This document shows positions 58,010-64,000 of a DNA stretch of 64,000 bases, in pieces. Under the pieces are notes generated by a model. That model saw only the letters and a list, made by a program, of their open reading frames with translations. It did no database searches and was not told the origin of the DNA. The stretch covers positions 1 to 64,000 of the forward strand of contig CATKXO010000009.1 in assembly GCA_949840775.1 (NCBI GenBank), written 5' to 3'. The translations under genes and the position numbers were made by a program. The stretch comes from an uncultured bacterium (GTDB lineage: Bacteria; Bacillota; Clostridia; Oscillospirales; Oscillospiraceae). Positions within the stretch are counted from its first letter, which is position 1. Each line of letters starts with the position of its first letter.

Positions 58010-59356
58010 ATGAGCATTCAGAATGAATATTTAAGCGATTTGATGGAGCGGGTCGTCAAGCGCGACCCCGGTGAGAAGGAGTTTCACCAGGCGGTGCGGG
58101 AGGTCCTTACCTCTCTGGCTCCCGTGGCCAACGCCCGCCCTGAGCTGATAAAAGAAGGTGTGATGGACTGTCTGGTGGAGCCTGAGCGCACCATCAAGTT
58201 CCGGGTGCCCTGGGAGGACGATCAGGGCAACATCCACGTCAACCGGGGTTACCGCATCCAGTTCAACAGCGCCATCGGCCCCTACAAGGGGGGCCTGCGG
58301 TTCCATCCTTCCGTCAACGAGAGCATCATCAAGTTCCTGGGCTTTGAGCAGACCTTTAAGAACAGCCTCACCGGCCTGCCCATCGGCGGCGGCAAGGGCG
58401 GCTCCGACTTTGACCCAAAGGGTAAGAGCGAGGCCGAGGTCATGCGCTTCTGCCAGTCCTTCATGAACGAGCTGTTCAAGTATATCGGCCCCGACACCGA
58501 CGTGCCTGCCGGCGACATCGGCGTGGGCGCCCGGGAAATTGGCTACCTGTTCGGCCAGTATAAGCGCCTGCGCAACGAGTTCACCGGCGTGCTCACCGGC
58601 AAGGGGCTCACCTACGGCGGCTCTCTGGCCCGGAAGGAGGCCACCGGATACGGCCTGTGCTACCTGGCCGACTGCCTGCTCAAGGACAACGGCAAGAGCT
58701 TTGAGGGGTCCACCGTGGTGGTGTCCGGCTCAGGCAACGTGGCCATCTACGCCTGCGACAAGGCCACCCAGCTGGGGGGCAAGGTGGTGGCCATGTCCGA
58801 CTCCAACGGCTACGTCTACGACAAGGACGGCATCGACCTGGACCTGATGAAGCAGATCAAAGAAGTGGAGCGGGGCCGCATCAAGGAGTACGCCGCCCGC
58901 AAGCCCGGCGTGGAGTACCACGAGGGCTGCGTGAACATCTGGAACGTGCCCTGTGACATCGCCCTGCCCTGCGCCACCCAGAACGAGCTGCCCCTGGAGG
59001 GGGCCAAGGCCCTGATGAAGAATGGCTGCTTCGCCGTTGTCGAGGGGGCCAACATGCCCTCCACCCCCGACGCCATGGATGCCCTCCAGGAGGCCGGTGT
59101 GCTCTTCGCCCCCTCTAAGGCCGCCAACGCCGGCGGCGTGGCGGTGTCCGCCCTGGAGATGAGCCAGAACTCCATGCGCTTCTCCTGGACCTTCCAGGAG
59201 GTGGACGACCGCCTCAAGACCATCATGACTGACCTGTACCACAACGCCGCCCGGGCCGCAGAGCAGTTCGGTATGAAGGGCAACCTGGTGGCGGGCGCCA
59301 ATATCGCCGGCTTCCTGAAGGTGGCCGACTCCATGCTGGCCTACGGCCTGGTGTAA
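58010..59356 (+). CDS. gdhA: Glutamate dehydrogenase (hexameric, canonical active site)
   Basis: Interconverts glutamate and 2-oxoglutarate plus ammonium. The 448-aa protein aligns over its whole length with Clostridium symbiosum-type GDH. Active-site residues are all there: K93 (GPYKGGLRFH), K117 (QTFKNSLTG), K129 (LPIGGGKGGSDFDP, the catalytic lysine), the Asp of PAGDIGVGAR, the Asn of KAANAGGVAVS and the following Ser. The dinucleotide loop is SGSGNVA. RBS GGGAGGAAACAAAT. It is followed after 12 bp by a paralogue, so both share a transcript. Coenzyme (NAD or NADP) is not settled by sequence. Confidence 0.95.
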   Translation: MSIQNEYLSDLMERVVKRDPGEKEFHQAVREVLTSLAPVANARPELIKEGVMDCLVEPERTIKFRVPWEDDQGNIHVNRGYRIQFNSAIGPYKGGLRFHPSVNESIIKFLGFEQTFKNSLTGLPIGGGKGGSDFDPKGKSEAEVMRFCQSFMNELFKYIGPDTDVPAGDIGVGAREIGYLFGQYKRLRNEFTGVLTGKGLTYGGSLARKEATGYGLCYLADCLLKDNGKSFEGSTVVVSGSGNVAIYACDKATQLGGKVVAMSDSNGYVYDKDGIDLDLMKQIKEVERGRIKEYAARKPGVEYHEGCVNIWNVPCDIALPCATQNELPLEGAKALMKNGCFAVVEGANMPSTPDAMDALQEAGVLFAPSKAANAGGVAVSALEMSQNSMRFSWTFQEVDDRLKTIMTDLYHNAARAAEQFGMKGNLVAGANIAGFLKVADSMLAYGLV

Positions 59357-59368
59357 GGAGGGACCCCT

Positions 59369-60712
59369 ATGAACAACTACGCAGCCCGCGTATTGGAGCG
59401 GCTCCGCCAGAAATACTCCAACGAGTCGGAGTACCTCCAGTCGGTGCAGACCTGGCTGGAGATGATTGACCCCGCCCTGGACGACCCCCGCTATGAGAAG
59501 CTGGACCTGCTCACCCGCATGGTGGAGCCGGAGCGGATGGTCACCTTCCTGGTGCCCTGGGTGGACGACAAGGGCAACGCCCACACCAACCACGGTTACC
59601 GGGTGCAGTTCAACAGCGCCATCGGTCCCTACAAGGGGGGCCTGCGGTTCCACCCCTCGGTGGACGAGAGCGTGGTGAAGTTCCTGGGCTTTGAGCAGAC
59701 CTATAAAAACGCCCTCACCGGCCTGCCCATCGGCGGCGCCTCGGGCGGGGCCGACTTCGACCCCCGGGGCAAGTCCGACCGGGAGATTATGCGGTTCTGC
59801 CAGTCCTTCATGAACGCCCTGTACCGCTATATCGGCGCCGACACCGACATCCCCGCCGGCGACATCGGCGTGGGGGCCAAGGAGATCGGTTACCTCTACG
59901 GCCAGTACAAGCGCCTGCTGGGCAAGGCGGAGAGCTCCGCCCTCACCGGCAAGGGGCTGACCTACGGCGGCAGCAAGGTCCGCCTGGAGGCCGCCGGGTC
60001 CGGTACCGTCTACTTCCTGGCCCGGATGCTGGAGAGCAAGGGGGATTCCCTGGAGGGCAAGACCATCGCCGTGTCCGGTTTCGGCAACATGAGCTGGGGT
60101 GTGTGCCGCAAGGCGGCGGAGCTGGGGGCCAAGGTGGTCACCCTCTCCGGTCCCGACGGCTACGTCTACGACCCCGACGGCGTTGCCACCCAGGAGAAGC
60201 TGGACTTCCTGCTGGAGATGCGGGACAGCGGCAAGGACAAGGTGTCCGCCTACGCCCGCCAGTTCGGCGTGGAGTTCTTCCCCGGCAAGAAGCCCTGGGA
60301 GGTCAAGACCGACATCGTCATCCCCTGCGCCACCCAGAACGAGCTGGATGTGGAGGACGCCATCTGCATCCTGGCCAACGACGTGCGCTACTACGTGGAG
60401 GGGGCCAATATGCCCGCCACCGCCGAGGCCCTGAAGCTGCTGCGCCTCAGCCCCAAGATTCTCACCGCGGGGGCGAAAGCCTCCGGTTCCGGCGGCGTGG
60501 CGGTGTCCGCCCTGGAGATGGCCCAGAACTCCATCCGGTACAACTGGAAGCGGTCCGAGGTGGACGACAAGCTCCGCCAGATTATGGGCGCAATCTACGA
60601 CGCCTCCGCCGCGGCGGCTGCCGAGTACGGCCTGGGGGACGACCTCATCGCCGGCAACGACATCGCCGCCTTCAAGAAGATTTCCGAGGCTATGATCGCC
60701 CAGGGCCTGTAA
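59369..60712 (+). CDS. Glutamate dehydrogenase paralogue lacking the catalytic lysine
   Basis: A 447-aa full-length GDH homologue with the same numbering as C. symbiosum GDH. K89 (PYKGGLRFH), K113 (QTYKNALTG), D165 (PAGDIGVGAK) and S380 (VAVSALEM) are kept. The catalytic Lys125 is replaced by Ser: LPIGGASGGADFDP, codon TCG at 59741-59743. The conserved Asn373 of KAxNAGGV is also changed (KASGSGGV). The dinucleotide loop SGFGNMSWG is intact. The gene is uninterrupted, with strong RBS (AAGGAGGG) and normal codon use, so it is under selection. It may be a regulatory or structural subunit with the first GDH, or an enzyme of other specificity. Confidence 0.9.
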   Translation: MNNYAARVLERLRQKYSNESEYLQSVQTWLEMIDPALDDPRYEKLDLLTRMVEPERMVTFLVPWVDDKGNAHTNHGYRVQFNSAIGPYKGGLRFHPSVDESVVKFLGFEQTYKNALTGLPIGGASGGADFDPRGKSDREIMRFCQSFMNALYRYIGADTDIPAGDIGVGAKEIGYLYGQYKRLLGKAESSALTGKGLTYGGSKVRLEAAGSGTVYFLARMLESKGDSLEGKTIAVSGFGNMSWGVCRKAAELGAKVVTLSGPDGYVYDPDGVATQEKLDFLLEMRDSGKDKVSAYARQFGVEFFPGKKPWEVKTDIVIPCATQNELDVEDAICILANDVRYYVEGANMPATAEALKLLRLSPKILTAGAKASGSGGVAVSALEMAQNSIRYNWKRSEVDDKLRQIMGAIYDASAAAAAEYGLGDDLIAGNDIAAFKKISEAMIAQGL

Positions 60713-60726
60713 AACGTATTTTGAAA

Positions 60727-60756
60727 GGGACGCGCCGGTTGGCGCGCCCTTTTTTG
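60727..60756 (+). terminator. Terminator of the gdh operon
   Basis: CGCGCC/GGCGCG stem extended by GGG/CCC with one bulged A, followed by TTTTTT. Confidence 0.9.
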
Positions 60757-60767
60757 GTTTTGCCAAA

Positions 60768-60950
60768 AGCCTCCCTTCGCAAAGGGAGGTGTCATTTGCG
60801 AAGCAAATGACGGAGGGTTTTCTCTGTGATAGCTCCGCTTCTTGCAGGAAAACCCCCACCCGGCTTCGCCGGGAGCGTCCCTACCCCCTTTGTCGCTTCG
60901 CGACATTTCCCCCTGACAGGGGGAATCGGCCCTTTGCGAAGGGGGCCTTT
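60768..60950. repeat. Hairpin-rich dispersed repeat, inverted copy 4 with insertion
   Basis: Reverse orientation relative to copies 1-3: AGCCTCCCTTCGCAAAGGGA at the left, then CATTTGCGAAGCAAATG, ACCCGGCTTCGCCGGGAG, and finally CCCTTTGCGAAGGGGGCC. About 55 bp (with CTTCGCGACATTTCCCCCTG) interrupts it near the right end. The 540-bp gdh-CAO gap consists of this, the composite repeat and a promoter. Confidence 0.85.
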
Positions 60951-61010
60951 GCCGCCTGCGGGCGGGACGGGGGACTTTCTCGAGGGATTGTCCTTTTCGC
61001 AGATTTAAAT

Positions 61011-61125
61011 GTAGGGGCCGCCGCCCTCGGCGGCCTACCAACGTGCAACCTTTTCCCTGGTTTCGGGCCGCCCAAGGGGGCGGCCCCTACAGATAATCTC
61101 TGGATAAAATGCGCGTTAGGGCACT
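61011..61125. repeat. Composite dispersed repeat, inverted copy
   Basis: GTAGGGGCCGCCGCCCTCGG to GGGGGCGGCCCCTAC (61011-61090), then ATAAAATGCGCG through GTTAGGGCACT (61104-61125). It is the reverse of the element at 36138-36256. Confidence 0.8.
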
Positions 61126-61144
61126 TCCCTTTCTCGAAAAGGAC

Positions 61145-61173
61145 TTGCATTTCAGCGGCGTTTGCGGTAGAAT
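61145..61173 (+). promoter_or_regulatory. Promoter of the secreted CAO-like gene
   Basis: TTGCAT, 17-bp spacer, TAGAAT. Confidence 0.8.
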
Positions 61174-61180
61174 ACAGGCA

Positions 61181-61218
61181 GGACGTACGTCCTATCGTTT
61201 CCTTCTCAGGAAACGATA
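61181..61218 (+). promoter_or_regulatory. Palindrome and hairpin in 5' leader
   Basis: A 12-bp palindrome GGACGTACGTCC (61181-61192) right at the start point, followed by a 10-bp hairpin TATCGTTTCC/GGAAACGATA (61193-61218). Operator or mRNA-stabilising structure. Confidence 0.5.
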
Positions 61219-61251
61219 AGTGCGTTCAATTTGAAGAAGGAGACAGAGATT

Positions 61252-62115
61252 ATGAGAAAGAAAATCTTATCCCTCGCCCTGGCCTTGGCGTTGTGCCTGG
61301 GGCTGACCATCCCCACAGTGGCAGCAGGGAACGAAACGTACACCCAAACTTTTCGCGATGGCACCACCGCTACTATTACGGCCGGGCCAAATGGAATGAC
61401 GATAATTTACAATGGAGTTACCGCTACCGCCACGCCAGGGCCGAACGGGAAGATGACAATAGACTGTACAGGTACGGGAGTGTTCACATATTTTCATCTG
61501 GTAGAGCCAGTAGCATGTGCTTTTTGTGAGCCGGGTGGTACAATCTCAATCAATTTGGGGCCTGGTGTTGTATTGGAGGAGAGCGCAGATTTTGAGGAGT
61601 TATTAAGAGAACTTAAAGACATCGGCATTACCGTCAAAATCAACTCCAGCGTCCTGGTCCAGCCTGAGCAGTCCCAGCAGCCCGCAGGGACGGCGGCCGC
61701 TCCCACCAACGACAAGCTGGAGGTCAACGGGAACGCCGCCGACCCCACCGTTTACAAGATTAACGGCAGCAACTACTTCAAAATCCGTGACGTGGCCGCT
61801 CTGCTGAACGGGACGGAGAAGCAGTTCGCCGTGGGCTACGACGGGGCGAAGAACGCCGTCACCGCCACCACCGGCCAGGGCTATGAAAAGCAGCCCGGCG
61901 ACCTGGCCGGGGCGGCCAAGGGCGGCGACCAGAGCGCCAACCCCAGCAACGACGCGATTTACGTCAACGGTGAGAAAATCACCGCCGAGGTCTACAAGAT
62001 TGACGGCTCCAACTACTTCAAGCTCCGGGACCTAGGCAAGGCCCTGGACTTCTACGTGGGGTGGAGCGCGGACCGGGGCGTGTACATCGAAACAGATAAG
62101 CCCTACAGCGAATAA
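61252..62115 (+). CDS. Secreted protein with copper-amine-oxidase-like domains
   Basis: A 287-aa exported protein. Signal peptide ~1-25 ([18 protein letters not shown]), a beta-rich region with repeated [12 protein letters not shown] / [13 protein letters not shown] units (~30-75), a middle domain, and two copies of a stalk-like module (~150-190 and ~228-280; [38 protein letters not shown]), as in copper amine oxidase N-terminal domain proteins of Firmicutes. These modules are structural and need no copper. ATG 61252 follows AAGGAGACAGAGATT. Confidence 0.82.
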   Translation: MRKKILSLALALALCLGLTIPTVAAGNETYTQTFRDGTTATITAGPNGMTIIYNGVTATATPGPNGKMTIDCTGTGVFTYFHLVEPVACAFCEPGGTISINLGPGVVLEESADFEELLRELKDIGITVKINSSVLVQPEQSQQPAGTAAAPTNDKLEVNGNAADPTVYKINGSNYFKIRDVAALLNGTEKQFAVGYDGAKNAVTATTGQGYEKQPGDLAGAAKGGDQSANPSNDAIYVNGEKITAEVYKIDGSNYFKLRDLGKALDFYVGWSADRGVYIETDKPYSE

Positions 62116-62122
62116 GCAGAGA

Positions 62123-62155
62123 CAGCGGGTGGCCGGCAGGCCGCCCGCTGTTTTT
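62123..62155 (+). terminator. Rho-independent terminator
   Basis: CAGCGGGTGGCC/GGCCGCCCGCTG stem (one wobble), loop GGCA, then TTTTT. Confidence 0.92.
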
Positions 62156-62161
62156 CCGCCC

Positions 62162-62190
62162 TTGTTTTTTCCCCGCGACGGCGGTATAAT
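62162..62190 (+). promoter_or_regulatory. Promoter of glpK
   Basis: TTGTTT, 17-bp spacer, TATAAT, 28 bp before glpK. Confidence 0.75.
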
Positions 62191-62218
62191 AAGGAAAACG
62201 AAAGAAAAGGGGAAGGTT

Positions 62219-63703
62219 ATGGAAAAGCGCTATATCGCCGCCCTGGACCAGGGGACCACCAGCAGCCGCTGCATCCTCTTTGACCGGGAGCAGAACATCG
62301 TGGCCATGGCCCAAAAGGAATTTACCCAGTGCTACCCCCAGCCCGGCTGGGTGGAGCACGACCCCATGGAAATCTGGTCCAGCCAGTACGGGGTGCTCAT
62401 GGAGGTGCTGGCCCAGAGCGGGGTGGATGTCCGGGAGCTGGCCGGCATCGGCATCACCAACCAGCGGGAGACGGCCATCCTCTGGGACCGGGACACGGGA
62501 AAGCCGGTGTACAACGCCATTGTGTGGCAGTGCCGGCGCACCGCCGGGCTGTGCGAGGAGCTGAAACGGGACCGGGCCTTTGTGGACTACGTGAAGGACC
62601 GCACCGGCCTGCTCATCGACGCCTACTTCTCCGCCACCAAGATACGCTGGGTGCTGGACAACGTCCCGGCCGCCCGGAAAAAGGCGGAGGAGGGGAAGCT
62701 CCTTTTCGGCACAGTGGACAGCTGGCTCATCTGGAAGCTCACCGGGGGGAAGGTCCACGTCACCGACCAGACCAACGCCAGCCGGACTATGCTGTATGAC
62801 ATCAAAAACCTGCGCTGGGACGAGGGCATCTGCAAACGGCTGGAGATTCCCATGTCCATCCTGCCCCAGGTCCGGTCCTCCAGCGAAATTTACGGCTATG
62901 TGAACATCCAGGGAGTGGAGGTGCCCGTCGCCGGCATCGCCGGCGACCAGCAGGCGGCCCTCTTTGGCCAGACCTGCTTTGCGCCGGGGGAGGCCAAAAA
63001 CACCTACGGCACCGGCTGCTTCCTGCTGATGAACACCGGGAAGACCCCCTTCGTCAGCAAAAACGGCCTGCTCACCACCATCGCCATCGGCCTGGACGGG
63101 GCGGTGACTTACGCTCTGGAGGGAAGCATCTTCGTGGGCGGGGCGGTGGTCCAGTGGCTCCGGGACGAGCTGGGGCTCATCTCCGACTCCGCCGACACCG
63201 AGTATTTCGCCGAGAAGGTGGGAGACACCGCCGGGGTCTATGTGGTGCCCGCCTTTACCGGCCTGGGAGCGCCCCACTGGGACATGAACGCCCGGGGGGC
63301 CATCCTGGGCCTGACCCGGGGGGCGGGGCGCAACCACATCATCCGGGCGGCTCTGGAGTCTATCGCCTACCAGACCGCCGACGTGCTCCGGGCCATGGAG
63401 GAGGACACCGGCATCCCCCTGCGGGAGCTGCGGGTGGACGGCGGGGCCTCCGCCAACAATTTCCTGATGCAGTTCCAGGCGGACATTGTGGACCGGCCTC
63501 TGTCCCGCCCGAAAATCCGGGAGACCACCGCCCTGGGGGCCGCCTGCCTGGCCGGGCTGGCCACGGGAGTGTGGAAGAGCCTGGAGGACATCCGGGGCAG
63601 CTGGACTCTGGACCGGCTCTATCAGCCCGGTATGGAGGCGGACCGGCGGAAAAATCTGCTGAACGGCTGGCACGAGGCGGTGGACCGGGTGAGGAGCCGG
63701 TGA
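62219..63703 (+). CDS. glpK: Glycerol kinase
   Basis: Phosphorylates glycerol to glycerol-3-phosphate. The 494-aa FGGY kinase has [18 protein letters not shown] (phosphate loop), [56 protein letters not shown] and [20 protein letters not shown] 62219 follows AAAGGGGAAGG. No glpF or glpD is adjacent; terminator and promoter of its own make it monocistronic. The stretch after it ends in an operator-rich leader of the next gene. Confidence 0.96.
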   Translation: MEKRYIAALDQGTTSSRCILFDREQNIVAMAQKEFTQCYPQPGWVEHDPMEIWSSQYGVLMEVLAQSGVDVRELAGIGITNQRETAILWDRDTGKPVYNAIVWQCRRTAGLCEELKRDRAFVDYVKDRTGLLIDAYFSATKIRWVLDNVPAARKKAEEGKLLFGTVDSWLIWKLTGGKVHVTDQTNASRTMLYDIKNLRWDEGICKRLEIPMSILPQVRSSSEIYGYVNIQGVEVPVAGIAGDQQAALFGQTCFAPGEAKNTYGTGCFLLMNTGKTPFVSKNGLLTTIAIGLDGAVTYALEGSIFVGGAVVQWLRDELGLISDSADTEYFAEKVGDTAGVYVVPAFTGLGAPHWDMNARGAILGLTRGAGRNHIIRAALESIAYQTADVLRAMEEDTGIPLRELRVDGGASANNFLMQFQADIVDRPLSRPKIRETTALGAACLAGLATGVWKSLEDIRGSWTLDRLYQPGMEADRRKNLLNGWHEAVDRVRSR

Positions 63704-63732
63704 GACAGGGAAACACTGTGCGGACAGCATAG

Positions 63733-63761
63733 TTGCAATCATTAGCTGATTGTGGTATCAT
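63733..63761 (+). promoter_or_regulatory. Promoter of the 53-aa gene
   Basis: TTGCAA, 17-bp spacer, TATCAT; start point near 63768, at the edge of a 16-bp palindrome. Confidence 0.75.
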
Positions 63762-63767
63762 AAATGT

Positions 63768-63806
63768 AAACGGGTACCCGTTTATCCTTTGCAATGCAAA
63801 GGATAA
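63768..63806. promoter_or_regulatory. Two adjoining palindromes at a transcription start
   Basis: AAACGGGTACCCGTTT (63768-63783) is a perfect 16-bp dyad; it runs into TTATCCTTTGC/GCAAAGGATAA (63782-63806, 11-bp arms, loop AAT). The first suits an operator, the second an mRNA hairpin just before the RBS. Confidence 0.6.
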
Positions 63807-63829
63807 GGTGTTCAAGAAGGAGGATTTTT

Positions 63830-63991
63830 ATGACAATGAATGAAGAAGAATTTCGTCAGTACCTGTTGGATGAGATTTATGCCGGCGCCTTTTCCGGTCT
63901 GGAGGCCATGATTCTGGATGCGGACGAAGTCCGCCGGGCCAGCCCGGAGGAGCTGGTGGAGATTGCCCAGAGGTATGGGATGATTCAATAA
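63830..63991 (+). CDS. 53-aa acidic protein of unknown function
   Basis: A small helical protein (TMNEEEFRQYLLDEIYAGAF, EAMILDADEVRRASPEELVE, ending RYGMIQ) with many acidic residues and no Cys. ATG 63830 has AAGGAGGATTTTT, a strong RBS, and a good promoter 70-97 bp upstream. The gene is not too short to be real, given these signals. No family recognised. The window ends 9 bases later. Confidence 0.75.
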   Translation: MTMNEEEFRQYLLDEIYAGAFSGLEAMILDADEVRRASPEELVEIAQRYGMIQ

Positions 63992-64000
63992 GGGGGAAAG

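Noticed and set aside
61252..62115. Copper amine oxidase enzyme
   Set aside because: Only the small N-terminal stalk-like modules are present; the catalytic domain with its topaquinone Tyr is absent.

Overview
The window reads as a chromosomal segment of a GC-rich, anaerobic, spore-forming Clostridia bacterium, most likely Oscillospiraceae (Flavonifractor, Pseudoflavonifractor or Lawsonibacter type). The placement rests on the sporulation locus spoIIGA-sigE, a complete clostridial-order Rnf operon (C-D-G-E-A-B), a Rex redox repressor, two clostridial-type glutamate dehydrogenases, a flavodiiron-rubredoxin fusion, and short GC-rich dispersed repeats. This is inferred from gene content; no marker search was possible. 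I saw no phage, transposase, CRISPR array or tRNA gene.

Layout. 1-3.5 kb: a truncated DUF2812 gene with its PadR regulator, spoIIGA-sigE, and a 51-aa protein gene divergent from an XRE regulator. 3.5-11.4 kb: Uma2-rex-SLH protein, a tiny Gly/Cys-rich membrane protein, then rnfCDGEAB. 11.4-14.5 kb: a SEDS protein divergent from tsaE-tsaB-upp. 14.5-16.6 kb: a non-coding locus read from two facing promoters, then an antibiotic-resistance-type ABC-F gene behind a leader peptide and an attenuator. 16.5-24.5 kb: mainly minus-strand genes (YbaK, thioesterase, LysM-GH18, amidase, YlmC, and a glycine-betaine-type ABC transporter with an attenuator-like hairpin in its leader). 24.6-41.6 kb: glycosyltransferase, flavodiiron protein, trmD, degV, HD protein, LRR lipoprotein, yebC, rnpB, ddl-murF, mtnA, a large protein of unknown function, a second ABC-F and a YdcF protein. 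41.6-49.5 kb: small regulators, a duplicated hairpin repeat in front of prfA, then a HAD phosphatase, tsaC, an XRE membrane regulator, coaE, a lipoprotein and an M18 aminopeptidase. 49.5-57 kb: an M15 peptidase, a MerR regulator and a hybrid histidine kinase-solute-binding lipoprotein-cutC operon. 57-64 kb: a second 51-aa protein/XRE pair, tandem gdhA genes, repeats, a copper-amine-oxidase-like secreted protein, glpK and a 53-aa gene.

Working together. Rnf exchanges electrons between ferredoxin and NAD+ while moving ions, and Rex would sense the NADH/NAD+ ratio that Rnf and the glutamate dehydrogenases affect. TsaE, TsaB and TsaC belong to t6A tRNA synthesis. Ddl, MurF, the SEDS protein, the M15 peptidase, the amidase and the LysM-GH18 protein concern the cell wall or spore cortex.

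Most notable: the second of the tandem glutamate dehydrogenases carries serine in place of the catalytic lysine (position 125) and also lacks a conserved Asn (position 373), while keeping the other active-site residues. Also notable are two loci with facing sigma-A promoters over short structured DNA and no gene, the duplicated 51-aa protein/XRE modules, the leader-peptide/attenuator of the ABC-F gene, and an orphan binding protein coupled to a hybrid kinase.
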